Assembly (NCBI GenBank): GCA_017619445.1
Contig: JAFZSI010000010.1
Location: 1 to 64,000, forward strand
Source of the DNA: Prevotella sp.
Lineage (GTDB): Bacteria > Bacteroidota > Bacteroidia > Bacteroidales > Bacteroidaceae
Direction: 5' to 3'
Length of the DNA stretch: 64,000 bases
The position numbers and the translations under genes were made by a program. How positions within the stretch are numbered: the first letter of the stretch is position 1; every line of letters begins with the position of its first letter. The notes beneath the pieces were generated by a model. It made no database searches. It saw nothing but the letters and a program-made list of their open reading frames with translations, and was not told the origin of the DNA. Below are positions 17,880-27,150 of the stretch, piece by piece.

Positions 17880-20471
17880 TCAGTTCACGCGGATGATTCT
17901 TACGTTGCCGTTCAAGCCGCTGGGAACGGGTTTCCAGTTGGCGTAGCTTGTTGGCTTATAGTTGATGTCAACCACGTTCAGGTCTTTCATTTTGCGCCAT
18001 TTCACACCTTCGCGGTCCATGTCGGCAATGCGGTTGGCAGGAAGGTTTGTTACGGCAATGCTGATGGTGTTGCGGCCAGGCAGCAACACTGACTTGTCAA
18101 ACCAAAGGACAAAAGGCACAGCCCATGCACAACCAATGTCGTGGCCGTTGATATTTACACGCGCACTCTCACGCACATCTCCAAGGTCAATCATCCACGT
18201 ATGACTGCCGTTGAGCTGCTTTTCATGAATATCGAACGTGCATTGATAAATGCCTGTACCCATGAGTTTTCGGGTGTTTCGGTCGAGTGTTTCCCAAGTG
18301 CGTGGAGAACCCACGGAATAAGTCTTCTTGATGGCCGGGTCGCTGTCTTCGAAACGCAGTTTCCACCCCTTTTTCAGCACGATGGTATTGCCCTCTGTCA
18401 GGTTTGGCAACCGCAGACGCTGTTGCAGTCCTCCGGCCGTGTTTCCATTGTCTCCGGCAGGCTTTGGCTGGTCAAAGGTCTGCAGGATGAGCGACTCTCC
18501 CGAACGCAGCATCATTTTTATCCATTTGCCGTCGGTTTCCACAGCATATTTCTTGCCCGTCATAGGGTCAAACCAGAAAGCATCCTCGTAGTCGGTGGCC
18601 AACGTGGCCCACTCGTCAATATCGTTGGGCGTAAGGTTGGCTATGAAATAATGATAGCCCACAGGATTGCTACGGCGTATGACGTTCAGGTGCAAATCGG
18701 CCTTCATGGTTTCCGGTTTGGCCACCTGCGCCATTTCGGTGAACGAGTTGTCTTTGATGATGTGGGCACCTCGTCGGGCAAGCTCGTCTATATGTGCGCG
18801 CACATGTTGAGGCATAATGCAGTCGCCAGGAATAATCAGCGCCTTGTAGGTAGTACCCGCGGCGGTTCGCAATTGTTTGCCGTCGAAGGTGGTGGTGAGC
18901 AGATAGCGGTCGGATATGTAGTCGCAGTCGAAGCCAAGGCTGTCGATGGTCATCACCGCCCGCACAAAGTCAGGTGCCCTCTTGTCCAAACCTTCCACTT
19001 CGAACATCATCAGACGCTGGCGCGGGCTTTCTGCCCACATGTTTCTCACGGGCAGATAGACCAAGAAATCGTTGTCGGGCTTGCCCCACTGCAAATAGTT
19101 CTGACAACGCTCTATGTATTTCATCAGATAGGGAGCGTCGCGCCAGATGGTGTTGTTGGGCGACATGTCAATAGAGGCATAGAAACGCCATCCCGGCCAC
19201 GGCTCGTCCTTGGGACTGTAGCAAGTGCCGTGGAAAAACATGTGATTTACGCCTGCACAGAACATCAGGTCCAAGTCTGGCTTCATCTGCGAGAGCGATG
19301 TGCGGAAATGCTCGGTGAGCCAAGTGAATGTTTCGCTGCTTGTCAGGTTCTTACCTGTGACGTGAGCAGCACTCGACGCATATTTCAGCGTTGAGAAGTC
19401 CGAATAATTTCTGAACGTGTTGCCTGCGTCCGTGCGCAAGCCCTTGATGCCGAAGTCTGTCAGCCCAAAGCCCTCAATCTCAGGAATATCTGCGGCTGCA
19501 TACACATCAATGAGGTTCGCAGGAGAGCCGTGCGCCTGACTGCGCGTCTGCACACCATGACGGTGACACCATTCCACCCATTGCTCTGTGAAGTTCTTGA
19601 GCAGCAGGTCGGCCAGTGTCTCGCGATAGTCGCCCATCACCTTTGGATTACCATTGGCCAGAGCCGGCAAATGGTTCTCTAAGCGGTATCCGTTGCGACG
19701 TGCAAACTCGTCGAGCAGTTTCGGAGTCCAGTCGGCATCATAAACCTCGTAGCTATCGTTGAAGAAAACGGTTGGATAAGGTGTGTTTGTCTCGGCAAAA
19801 GCACGTTCGAAGCGCTGCAGGTAGTGCGCCACGGCCGTAGAGTCAAAGTGGTCAATCACATAGCCCTCACCGCCGGGTGCGGCCCGCTTCACCTTCTGCA
19901 GTGTGCGGCTCTCATAAAGAGCAATGACGCGCCGGTAGTCGCGTTTGTTTACGGGGAAATCGCGCTGCATCAGCAGTTTTGAGTGCGGTTTTTCTTTCTC
20001 TGGCACTTCTAAAACCAAGTCTTTGGCCACCTTGGTAGTCACCACCGTGTCAATCATTATCAGTTTGCAGGCAGCCTCTTCAATTGGCACCTCGGGACCG
20101 CCGAACGGCCATCCCGTGCCGCAGTTCATTTCCACCTGAATGCCATTTTTGCGGGCAATGGCCTCCACATCGCGCAGGGCCTCCATCCATTTGGGTGAGA
20201 GAAACTCTATGTCGCGCTTCTCGTTGCCCTGAACACCGTAGAGGGGCGTTATTTCCACCGTGCCAATGCCCACTTTGCTCAGCTGGTCAAGGTTCCATTG
20301 CAAATTGTCGCGGTCAACAGCCGAACCAAGCCACCACCAGCGGGTGCCAGGCTTGGCACTACGCATAGAGGGCGGCGAAGCTATCGACTCCTTTGCTTGC
20401 GCGGCATCCTGGGCATTCAGCAGCAGCGCCCATGCCGAAAGGAAACATATCAATAAATACCTTTTCATCAT
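17880..20471 (-). CDS. Secreted glycoside hydrolase, GH106 (alpha-L-rhamnosidase)-like
   Basis: A large secreted carbohydrate-active enzyme. The start is set at one of three close Met codons (ATG GTG ATG ATG), giving MMKRYLLICFLSAWALLLNAQ, a clear signal peptide; 863 aa. The N-terminal catalytic-type domain has TRWWWLGSAVDRDNLQWNL, VGIGTVEITPLYGV and NCGTGWPFGGPEVP, typical of GH106-like proteins. The C-terminal 150 residues form a galactose-binding-like beta-sandwich (GIYQCTFDIHE, VNINGHDIGCAWAVPF) with the conserved ending SGLNGNVRI. Alpha-L-rhamnosidase activity is inferred from family resemblance only. No SusCD pair is adjacent. Confidence 0.75.
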   Translation of the reverse strand: MMKRYLLICFLSAWALLLNAQDAAQAKESIASPPSMRSAKPGTRWWWLGSAVDRDNLQWNLDQLSKVGIGTVEITPLYGVQGNEKRDIEFLSPKWMEALRDVEAIARKNGIQVEMNCGTGWPFGGPEVPIEEAACKLIMIDTVVTTKVAKDLVLEVPEKEKPHSKLLMQRDFPVNKRDYRRVIALYESRTLQKVKRAAPGGEGYVIDHFDSTAVAHYLQRFERAFAETNTPYPTVFFNDSYEVYDADWTPKLLDEFARRNGYRLENHLPALANGNPKVMGDYRETLADLLLKNFTEQWVEWCHRHGVQTRSQAHGSPANLIDVYAAADIPEIEGFGLTDFGIKGLRTDAGNTFRNYSDFSTLKYASSAAHVTGKNLTSSETFTWLTEHFRTSLSQMKPDLDLMFCAGVNHMFFHGTCYSPKDEPWPGWRFYASIDMSPNNTIWRDAPYLMKYIERCQNYLQWGKPDNDFLVYLPVRNMWAESPRQRLMMFEVEGLDKRAPDFVRAVMTIDSLGFDCDYISDRYLLTTTFDGKQLRTAAGTTYKALIIPGDCIMPQHVRAHIDELARRGAHIIKDNSFTEMAQVAKPETMKADLHLNVIRRSNPVGYHYFIANLTPNDIDEWATLATDYEDAFWFDPMTGKKYAVETDGKWIKMMLRSGESLILQTFDQPKPAGDNGNTAGGLQQRLRLPNLTEGNTIVLKKGWKLRFEDSDPAIKKTYSVGSPRTWETLDRNTRKLMGTGIYQCTFDIHEKQLNGSHTWMIDLGDVRESARVNINGHDIGCAWAVPFVLWFDKSVLLPGRNTISIAVTNLPANRIADMDREGVKWRKMKDLNVVDINYKPTSYANWKPVPSGLNGNVRIIRVN

Positions 20472-20674
20472 CACCATTTCTTGTCTATTATTGCAGCATA
20501 TCATATGCAAAGATACGATTAAGTGAGCAAAAAAGAAAAAGAAAAAACACTTTTTTTCAATTTTTCTTTTTTCGAACGTGAGTATGTTATTGAAAGATAA
20601 TGCTTTTTTCCGAATGGGACGGAAATCCGCAGAGAAAAATGCAAAAAATGTGGAATTACGCAACTATTCCCGAG

Positions 20675-20760
20675 GTTTACAACCAGCGTTTCACAGACGG
20701 CAAATACAAAGCTATGGTTTAGCGTCAAATTTTCTAGAAAATTTCTGTGTAAACCTATGA
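20675..20760. repeat. 21-bp-unit / CTAG-palindrome element, copy C
   Basis: It has a perfect 18-bp palindrome AAATTTTCTAGAAAATTT at 20727-20744. The 21-bp units start at 20675 (GTTTACAACC), 20696 (GACGGCAAAT) and 20717 (GTTTAGCGTC), the last ending at CTAG 20734-20737. The right flank TGTGTAAACC mirrors the left GGTTTA. It lies between divergent genes. Confidence 0.75.
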
Positions 20761-20899
20761 GTTATGATAGCAAAGCATTCCTTTGCAGCAACAAAGGGTT
20801 ACTTAACTGTCGTAATCCAGTGGGAGGAATGGATAGAAACAATACTCATGGCCCCAGAAAAATAAAAACAAGTTATTTTGCAGATTCTTCATTCCACAT

Positions 20900-20939
20900 A
20901 CTTCATTTTTCATTTTTCATTCTTCATTTTTCATTTTTT
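20900..20939. repeat. 7-nt-period repeat before phoH
   Basis: In-register units CTTCATT, TTTCATT, TTTCATT, CTTCATT, TTTCATT, TTTTTTC end 4 bases before the phoH -7 box, so the block occupies the -33 region of that promoter. Confidence 0.7.
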
Positions 20940-20943
20940 TTCG

Positions 20944-20951
20944 TACCTTTG
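20944..20951 (+). promoter_or_regulatory. -7 box for phoH
   Basis: TACCTTTG matches TAnnTTTG. The expected -33 position falls in the CATTTTT repeats and has no TTTG. The predicted start of transcription is about 20 nt before the TTG start of phoH. Confidence 0.5.
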
Positions 20952-20978
20952 CAGCTGAAATATAAAGAATTTGAGATT

Positions 20979-21965
20979 TTGATTGAGAAGCATATTGTAT
21001 TAGAAGATATAGACCCCATGGTTTTCTATGGTGTCGGCAATGCGCATTTGCAGATGGTGAAGGCTCTTTACCCCAAGTTGCGCATTGTGGCACGCGACAA
21101 TGTTCTGCGTGTGCTCGGCGACGAGGAGCAGATGGCGCAATTGGAGGAGAGTGTTGAGCGAATGCGCTTGCACGTGCTGAAGTACAACAGCATCACCGAG
21201 GAGGACATTCTCGACATTGTGAAAGGGCGACAGACCAAGCTCGACGCCGTGAAGGGCGTGATTGCCTACAGCATTAGCGGAAGGCCCATTAAGAGCCGCA
21301 GCAAAAACCAGCAACGCTTAGTGGAGGCCTACGAACAGAACGACATGGTGTTTTCCATAGGCCCGGCAGGAACAGGCAAGACCTATCTGAGCATTGCTTT
21401 GGCCGTGAGGGCGCTGAAAGAAAAAACTGCCAAACGCATCATCTTGTCGCGCCCTGCCGTGGAGGCTGGCGAGAAACTGGGATTCCTGCCTGGCGACATG
21501 AAGGACAAGATTGACCCATATCTGCAACCGTTGTACGACGCGCTGGAAGACATGATTCCCGCCGTGAAACTGCAGGACATGATGGAGAAACACGTCATAC
21601 AGATTGCACCGTTGGCATTCATGCGCGGACGCACCCTGAGCGATGCCGTGGTGATTCTCGACGAGGCGCAGAACACAACAGCAGCCCAGATACGCATGTT
21701 CCTCACCCGAATGGGATGGAACACAAAGATGATTATCACGGGCGACATGACGCAGATTGACCTGCCTAAGGGGCAGCGCAGCGGTCTGCGCGAGGCTTAC
21801 GACCTGCTGAGGAACATCGAGGGCATTGAGTTTGTGGAGATGGACAAAAGCGACATCGTGCGCCACAAACTGGTGACACAAATCGTGAATGCCTACGAGC
21901 AATACGACAAGAACAGAAAAGAAATAAAACAATACGAGAACAATGAAATCGCTGACAAAGACTGA
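20979..21965 (+). CDS. PhoH-family ATPase
   Basis: PhoH-like (PhoL/YbeZ type) P-loop ATPase, in bacteria linked to RNA metabolism together with YbeY. I start it at TTG 20979, giving (M)[18 protein letters not shown], since the first ATG in frame (21018) would cut into the conserved N-terminus and the region further upstream is repeat. This gives 328 aa, normal for the family. The N-terminal KH-like region is followed by Walker A GPAGTGKT at about residues 128-135 and Walker [10 protein letters not shown] near 228-236. The C-terminus overlaps the purC start by 23 bases in another frame, suggesting coupled expression. Confidence 0.9.
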   Translation: MIEKHIVLEDIDPMVFYGVGNAHLQMVKALYPKLRIVARDNVLRVLGDEEQMAQLEESVERMRLHVLKYNSITEEDILDIVKGRQTKLDAVKGVIAYSISGRPIKSRSKNQQRLVEAYEQNDMVFSIGPAGTGKTYLSIALAVRALKEKTAKRIILSRPAVEAGEKLGFLPGDMKDKIDPYLQPLYDALEDMIPAVKLQDMMEKHVIQIAPLAFMRGRTLSDAVVILDEAQNTTAAQIRMFLTRMGWNTKMIITGDMTQIDLPKGQRSGLREAYDLLRNIEGIEFVEMDKSDIVRHKLVTQIVNAYEQYDKNRKEIKQYENNEIADKD

Positions 21966-22896
21966 ATTTAACTTCAAAGGACAGAAGAGCGTTTACCACG
22001 GAAAGGTGCGCGACGTGTATAACATCGACGACGACCTGCTGGTAATGGTGGCCACCGACCGCATTTCGGCCTTCGACTTTGTGCTGCCCAAGGGTATTCC
22101 GTTCAAAGGACAGGTGCTCAACCAGATTGCAGCAAAATTCCTTGACACCACCACCGACATCTGTCCCAACTGGAAACTTGCAACGCCCGACCCTATGGTC
22201 ACCGTGGGTCTGAAGTGCGAAGGCTTCCGCGTGGAAATGATTATCCGCAGCATACTCACCGGCTCTGCCTGGCGCGAGTATAAGAAAGGTTGCCGCGAAC
22301 TGTGCGGTGTGCGACTGCCCGACGGAATGCGCGAGAACGAGCGGTTCCCCGAACCCATCATCACGCCAACCACCAAAGCCGACGAAGGGCACGACATGAA
22401 CATCTCGAAAGAAGAAATCATCAGCCAAGGAATTGTCTCCGCAGAGGATTATGCCGTGATGGAAGACTACACCCGTCGCATTTTCGCCCGCGGACAGGAA
22501 ATTGCCGCCCGCCAAGGCCTCATTTTGGTTGATACGAAATACGAATTCGGCAAACGCGACGGCAAAGTGTATCTCATCGACGAGATTCATACGCCCGACT
22601 CAAGTCGTTACTTCTATGCCGACGGTTATGAGGAGAAACTGGAGAAGGGAGAGCCGCAACGCCAACTCTCCAAAGAGTTTGTGCGTCAATGGCTCATTGA
22701 GCACAACTTCATGAACGAGCCCGGTCAACAGATACCCGAGATAACCGACGAATACGCGGAGAGCGTCAGCGACCGCTACATTGAGCTCTACGAGCACATC
22801 ACGGGCGAGCAGTTCAACAAGGCTGAGAGCACCGAGGACATTGCTGCACGCATTGAGCGGAACGTGAGCCAGTGGTTAGAGGAAGCTAAGCGATAA
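21943..22896 (+). CDS. purC: SAICAR synthase
   Basis: Phosphoribosylaminoimidazole-succinocarboxamide synthase joins aspartate to CAIR in purine synthesis. The 317-aa protein shows [20 protein letters not shown] at residues 21-40 and [18 protein letters not shown] after it. [16 protein letters not shown] and [14 protein letters not shown] are also family hallmarks. It is somewhat longer than the E. coli enzyme (about 237 aa) and of the longer class. It overlaps phoH and is followed 6 bases later by ubiE/menG. Confidence 0.96.
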   Translation: MKSLTKTEFNFKGQKSVYHGKVRDVYNIDDDLLVMVATDRISAFDFVLPKGIPFKGQVLNQIAAKFLDTTTDICPNWKLATPDPMVTVGLKCEGFRVEMIIRSILTGSAWREYKKGCRELCGVRLPDGMRENERFPEPIITPTTKADEGHDMNISKEEIISQGIVSAEDYAVMEDYTRRIFARGQEIAARQGLILVDTKYEFGKRDGKVYLIDEIHTPDSSRYFYADGYEEKLEKGEPQRQLSKEFVRQWLIEHNFMNEPGQQIPEITDEYAESVSDRYIELYEHITGEQFNKAESTEDIAARIERNVSQWLEEAKR

Positions 22897-22902
22897 TCCC
22901 TG

Positions 22903-23637
22903 ATGTACAAGCAGGAAGAGATAAAGCCCTACAACGACGGCACAGAGAAAGCCGGACAGGTGGAACAGATGTTCGACAACATTGCTCCAACCTACGACCA
23001 GCTGAACCATCGGTTGTCGTGGGACATTGACCGCAGATGGCGCAAAAAAGCCATTCGTCAGTTGGCTCCGCATCACCCAAAGCAGATACTCGACATCGCA
23101 ACGGGCACGGGTGACTTCGCCATACTTGCAGCACAGATGTTGCAACCCGAAAGGATTGTCGGGGCTGACATCAGCGAGGGCATGATGCAAATAGGGCAAC
23201 AGAAAGTAAAGGATAAAGGACTTGTTGACATCATCACATTTGCCCGCGAAGACTGCACAAGCATGTCGTTTGCCGACAACACGTTCGACGCTGTGACTGC
23301 GGCTTTCGGCATACGAAACTTCTCTGACCTTGACAAGGGACTCACAGAGATGTGCCGCGTACTGAAACATGGAGGCCATCTGAGCATTGTGGAGCTCACC
23401 ACACCTGTATCATTTCCCATGAAACAGCTGTTCAGGCTCTATTCACACACGGTGTTGCCCCTATACGGAAAACTCATATCGAAAGACCAGAGTGCCTATT
23501 CCTACCTGACACGCACCATCGAGGCTTTTCCGCAGGGCGAAACCATGATGGAAGTGCTCAGGAATGCTGGTTTCAGCCAATCGTCGTTCCGTAGGCTCAC
23601 CTTTGGCATCTGCACCATGTACTTCGCAACTAAATAG
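22903..23637 (+). CDS. menG: Demethylmenaquinone methyltransferase
   Basis: UbiE/MenG-family SAM-dependent C-methyltransferase. In an anaerobe with menaquinone it would perform the last step of menaquinone synthesis and so supply the quinone used by NQR. The 244-aa protein has [20 protein letters not shown] (residues about 23-42), the SAM motif [14 protein letters not shown] (about 65-78), [14 protein letters not shown] and the C-terminal signature. ATG start is 6 bases after purC. Only the menaquinone role is likely, since ubiquinone is not made in this group. Confidence 0.94.
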   Translation: MYKQEEIKPYNDGTEKAGQVEQMFDNIAPTYDQLNHRLSWDIDRRWRKKAIRQLAPHHPKQILDIATGTGDFAILAAQMLQPERIVGADISEGMMQIGQQKVKDKGLVDIITFAREDCTSMSFADNTFDAVTAAFGIRNFSDLDKGLTEMCRVLKHGGHLSIVELTTPVSFPMKQLFRLYSHTVLPLYGKLISKDQSAYSYLTRTIEAFPQGETMMEVLRNAGFSQSSFRRLTFGICTMYFATK

Positions 23638-23666
23638 TAATCAGTATAATCCTAGAATAGTGAATT

Positions 23667-24413
23667 ATGGACAAATACGGACTCATCGGCTACCCATTGG
23701 GCCACTCGTTTTCCATCAGCTACTTCAACGAGAAGTTTGCAAACGAGGGCATTGACGCCCAATACATCAACTTCGAGATTCCAACCATTGAGGCATTGCC
23801 TGAAGTATTGGCCTCGAATCCCGAGTTGAAAGGACTCAACGTCACCATTCCCTACAAGGAGAAAGTGATTAGTTTTCTCGACCATGTGAGCCCTGAGGCC
23901 AGAGCCATCGGAGCCGTCAATGTCATTCGCGTTGTCCATAAGGGCAAGGAGGTAGAACTGAAAGGCTACAATAGCGATGTCATCGGATTCACCAAGAGCA
24001 TTGAGTCAATGCTGGAGAAATACCACAAGAAAGCACTCATTCTTGGTACCGGAGGTGCATCGAAAGCCATTAATTTTGGCTTGCGCTCTTTAGGACTGGA
24101 AACGGTTTTCGTGAGCCGCTACGAACGGCCTAACACCATTCAGTATCAGAGAATCACGCCAGAGGTGATAAAGGAATACAACGTGATTGTCAACTGTACG
24201 CCCGTGGGCATGTATCCCCACAGCGAAGAATGCCCGCAACTGCCCTACGAGGCCATGGACAGCCACACCATTCTGTACGACCTCATCTACAATCCCGACG
24301 AGACCCTGTTCATGCGCCGCGGTGCCGAGTATGGTGCCAATGTGAAGAACGGCCTTGAAATGCTCCTTCTGCAGGCCTTTGCCTCATGGGAGTTCTGGAA
24401 TGGTGAGAGATAA
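23667..24413 (+). CDS. aroE: Shikimate dehydrogenase
   Basis: AroE reduces 3-dehydroshikimate with NADPH in aromatic amino acid synthesis. The 248-aa protein starts MDKYGLIGYPLGHSFS (shikimate-binding GxPLxHS) and has LNVTIPYKEKVISFLD with the catalytic Lys (about residue 66), the nucleotide-binding loop LGTGGASKAI (about 125-134) and NCTPVGMYP. It is slightly shorter than E. coli AroE, as usual in Bacteroidetes. It follows menG by 29 bases and precedes the purM heptad spacer. Confidence 0.95.
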   Translation: MDKYGLIGYPLGHSFSISYFNEKFANEGIDAQYINFEIPTIEALPEVLASNPELKGLNVTIPYKEKVISFLDHVSPEARAIGAVNVIRVVHKGKEVELKGYNSDVIGFTKSIESMLEKYHKKALILGTGGASKAINFGLRSLGLETVFVSRYERPNTIQYQRITPEVIKEYNVIVNCTPVGMYPHSEECPQLPYEAMDSHTILYDLIYNPDETLFMRRGAEYGANVKNGLEMLLLQAFASWEFWNGER

Positions 24414-24426
24414 TCAAAAACAAAAA

Positions 24427-24481
24427 TAGTAAATTGTAAATAGTAAATAGTAAATCCGTAAATAGTAAATAGTAAATAGTG
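24427..24481. repeat. 7-nt-period repeat ending at the purM start codon
   Basis: Units AGTAAAT, TGTAAAT, AGTAAAT x2, CCGTAAAT (8 nt), AGTAAAT x2, AGTGGAC. The GTG start of purM (24479) is formed inside the last degenerate unit. Every unit carries TAA or TAG in one frame, so upstream translation is blocked here. Confidence 0.8.
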
Positions 24482-25666
24482 GACAACAGATATATGATGC
24501 GCGGCGTGAGTGCCGCCAAGGAAGATGTTCACAACGCCATTAAGAACATCGACAAAGGTATTTTTCCACAAGCCTTCTGCAAAATCATCCCTGACATCTT
24601 AGGTGGCGACCCCGCCTATTGCAACATCATGCATGCCGATGGCGCCGGCACGAAGTCGAGCCTTGCCTACATGTACTGGCGCGAGACGGGCGACCTTTCT
24701 GTTTGGAAAGGCATTGCCCAGGATGCCATTGTCATGAACACCGACGACCTGCTCTGCGTGGGTGCAGTCGATAACATTCTGGTCAGTTCCACCATCGGAC
24801 GCAACAAGATGCTCATCCCGGGCGAAGTAATCTCGGCTATCATCAACGGCACCGACGAATTATTGGCCGAACTGCGCGAAATGGGCATCGGCATCTGGCC
24901 TACTGGCGGAGAGACCGCCGACGTGGGCGACCTTGTGCGAACCATTATTGTTGACAGCACCGTCACTTGCCGCATGCGCCGCGAAGATGTCATTAACAAT
25001 GCCAACATCCGTCCTGGCGACGTTATTGTAGGACTTAGTTCCACGGGCCAGGCCACTTATGAACAGCGTTACAACGGCGGCATGGGCAGCAACGGGCTCA
25101 CCTCGGCCCGTCACGACGTGTTTGCCAAATACTTAGCCGAGAAGTACCCCGAGAGTTTCGACCATGCCGTGCCCAATGAACTGGTATATAGCGGCAAATA
25201 CGGCCTTACGGACTCCGTCCCGTATGTTGACACTAAGTGCCAACATACAGAACTCCCCGACATGGGCCAGCTCGTTCTCTCCCCCACCCGGACCTATGCC
25301 CCCATCATCAAGAAAATCCTCGACGAATTGCGGTCTGAGATTCACGGCATGGTGCATTGCACAGGCGGTGCACAAACCAAAGTGCTGCACTTCGTCAACG
25401 ACAATTGCCGCGTGGTGAAGGACAACATGTTCCCCGTTCCCTCACTCTTCCGCGCCATCCACGAGTGTTCCGGCACCGACTGGAAAGAAATGTATCAGGT
25501 GTTCAACATGGGCCACCGCATGGAAATCTATGTGCGCCCCGAAGTGGCAGAAAGAATCATCAGCATTTCCAAGTCGTTCAACATCGACGCACAAGTTGTT
25601 GGGCATATCGAGGAAGGCCCCAAGAGCCTTACCATCAAGTCGGAGTTTGGAGAGTTCAACTATTAA
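24479..25666 (+). CDS. purM: Phosphoribosylformylglycinamidine cyclo-ligase (AIR synthase)
   Basis: PurM closes the imidazole ring in purine synthesis (FGAM to AIR). The 395-aa product belongs to the longer Bacteroidetes form: ISAIINGTDELLAEL, GGETADVGDLVRTIIVDST and GLSSTGQATYEQRYNGG are recognisable ATP-binding and glycine-rich motifs. The best start is GTG at 24479 (MDNRYMMRGVSAAKED); ATG at 24494 or 24497 would lose five or six residues. The GTG arises in the last unit of a 7-nt repeat, with a TAA two codons upstream. It lies 66 bp after aroE. Confidence 0.94.
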   Translation: MDNRYMMRGVSAAKEDVHNAIKNIDKGIFPQAFCKIIPDILGGDPAYCNIMHADGAGTKSSLAYMYWRETGDLSVWKGIAQDAIVMNTDDLLCVGAVDNILVSSTIGRNKMLIPGEVISAIINGTDELLAELREMGIGIWPTGGETADVGDLVRTIIVDSTVTCRMRREDVINNANIRPGDVIVGLSSTGQATYEQRYNGGMGSNGLTSARHDVFAKYLAEKYPESFDHAVPNELVYSGKYGLTDSVPYVDTKCQHTELPDMGQLVLSPTRTYAPIIKKILDELRSEIHGMVHCTGGAQTKVLHFVNDNCRVVKDNMFPVPSLFRAIHECSGTDWKEMYQVFNMGHRMEIYVRPEVAERIISISKSFNIDAQVVGHIEEGPKSLTIKSEFGEFNY

Positions 25667-25698
25667 CAGTTCTTTTCACAGTTCCTCTCTCCGCTCTC

Positions 25699-25719
25699 AA
25701 CAATCAACAGTCAACAACC
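25699..25719. repeat. Short 7-nt-period repeat before a lipoprotein start
   Basis: TCAACAA, TCAACAG, TCAACAA in register, directly followed by CCATGAC with the start codon at 25720. Confidence 0.55.
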
Positions 25720-26016
25720 ATGACAAGAAGCAAAACAACACTCATCGTCATCGCCCTGGCTCCTGTTCTGCTCGTCTCGTGTGCACAAATTCTCACTGAG
25801 ACGCTGGTTCAGGACCCCATCAATTATGAATTAAACAAAAAGCCTACCAATCCGACTGGCATGAGCCACCGCGAGGCAAAGGAAAAGGAGAAGAACCAAC
25901 AAGAACTGATGAAGGCTGGGAAATGCCCCGACTGCAACGGCATCGGCAAGACACCCGACGGCAAAAACACCTGCCTAACGTGCAACGGCACAGGGAAATA
26001 CAGCTCAGAAAAATAA
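25720..26016 (+). CDS. Small lipoprotein with two CxxCxGxG (DnaJ zinc-ribbon-like) motifs
   Basis: A 98-aa exported lipoprotein. The signal MTRSKTTLIVIALAPVLLVSC has lipobox Cys21. After a charged helix (HREAKEKEKNQQELM, about residues 48-64) come two CxxCxGxG motifs, CPDCNGIG and CLTCNGTG, as found in DnaJ zinc fingers, here as a single pair that could bind one zinc. The ATG at 25720 is chosen for the clear signal peptide; an open frame further upstream is out of register with any family. It sits between purM and prfA, 12 bases before prfA. A periplasmic role for this zinc-ribbon-like motif is unknown; function not assigned. Confidence 0.8.
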   Translation: MTRSKTTLIVIALAPVLLVSCAQILTETLVQDPINYELNKKPTNPTGMSHREAKEKEKNQQELMKAGKCPDCNGIGKTPDGKNTCLTCNGTGKYSSEK

Positions 26017-26028
26017 AACAATTGAAGA

Positions 26029-27138
26029 ATGGACAATAACAGCATATTACAGAAACTCGACGGCCTGGAGGCCCGCTTCGAGGAAGTTTCAACCCTCATC
26101 ACCGACCCCGCCGTCATTGGCGACCAGCAGCGTTTCGTCAAACTGACCAAGGAATACAAAGACCTGTCGGACATCATGGATGCCCGTAAACGCTACATCG
26201 CCTGTCTCAACGGCATCCGCGAGGCCAAGGACATTCTGGCCAACGAGGACGACCCCGAAATGAAAGAAATGGCCCGCGAGGAATTGGCCGCCAATGAGGA
26301 ACTGCAGCCTAAGCTGGAGGAAGAGATAAAGATAGCCCTCATCCCCAAAGACCCCGAGGATGCCAAGAACGTGCAGATGGAAATCCGTGCAGGTACGGGC
26401 GGCGACGAGGCTTGCCTTTTTGCCGGCGACCTATTCAAGATGTACAAAAGCTACTGCGAGTCAAAAGGATGGCAACTCTCCATCACCGACTTCAACGAGG
26501 GAACCGTGGGCGGCTACAAGGAGATTGACTTTGCCGTGAGCGGGGCCGATGTGTATGGCACCCTGAAATACGAGTCGGGCGTGCACCGCGTTCAGCGCGT
26601 GCCTGCCACCGAGACCCAAGGACGAATGCACACCAGCGCCGCCACTGTGGCCGTGCTGCCCGAGGCCGACAAGTTCGAGGTGCATGTCAACGAGGGCGAA
26701 ATAAAGTGGGACACCTTCCGCTCAAGCGGTGCCGGTGGCCAGAACGTCAACAAGGTGGAATCGGGCGTGCGACTGCGCTACATGTGGAAGAACCCCAACA
26801 CCGGCGAGACCGAGGAGATTCTCATCGAGTGCACCGAGACCCGCGACCAGCCCAAGAACAAAGAGCGCGCCCTCTCGCGTCTCTATACCTTCATCTACGA
26901 CAAGGAACACCAGAAATACGTCGATGATATTGCATCGCGACGCAAAAGCCTCGTATCAACAGGCGACCGCTCTGCCAAGATACGCACCTACAACTTTCCC
27001 CAAGGACGCGTGACCGACCACCGCATTGGCTTCACCACCCACGACCTGCAGGGATTCCTCGCCGGCGACATTCAGCCCATGATCGACGCGCTCACCGTGG
27101 CCGAAAACGCTGAGCGCATGAAAGAAGCAGAACTCTAA
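26029..27138 (+). CDS. prfA: Peptide chain release factor 1
   Basis: RF1 ends translation at UAA and UAG codons. The 369-aa protein has the RF1-type stop-codon region RVPATETQGRMHTSAATVAV (about residues 188-207) with the PxT tripeptide PAT, and the catalytic GGQ in SGAGGQNVNKVESG (about 237-250). The C-terminal ending LAGDIQPMIDALTVAE is family-typical. It is followed by pyrF after 12 bases. Confidence 0.97.
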   Translation: MDNNSILQKLDGLEARFEEVSTLITDPAVIGDQQRFVKLTKEYKDLSDIMDARKRYIACLNGIREAKDILANEDDPEMKEMAREELAANEELQPKLEEEIKIALIPKDPEDAKNVQMEIRAGTGGDEACLFAGDLFKMYKSYCESKGWQLSITDFNEGTVGGYKEIDFAVSGADVYGTLKYESGVHRVQRVPATETQGRMHTSAATVAVLPEADKFEVHVNEGEIKWDTFRSSGAGGQNVNKVESGVRLRYMWKNPNTGETEEILIECTETRDQPKNKERALSRLYTFIYDKEHQKYVDDIASRRKSLVSTGDRSAKIRTYNFPQGRVTDHRIGFTTHDLQGFLAGDIQPMIDALTVAENAERMKEAEL

Positions 27139-27150
27139 TAATCAACTCCC

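Larger units (their letters stand above)
20472..20978. other. Divergent intergenic region upstream of phoH
   Basis: It contains repeat copy C (20675-20760), a block of 7-nt repeats (20900-20939) and the phoH -7 box (20944-20951). A plus-strand open frame from 20757 continues into phoH, but its first 74 codons run through the repeat and have no family resemblance, so I leave them untranslated. Confidence 0.65.

Noticed and set aside
18141-19394. Long plus-strand open frame (417 codons) inside the GH106-like gene
   Set aside because: It is antisense to a clear secreted hydrolase with signal peptide and conserved motifs; the translation is His/Arg/Val-rich without family character.
20757-20978. 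N-terminal extension of PhoH from ATG 20757
   Set aside because: These 74 codons translate repeat DNA and lie upstream of the likely promoter; the family N-terminus begins at TTG 20979.
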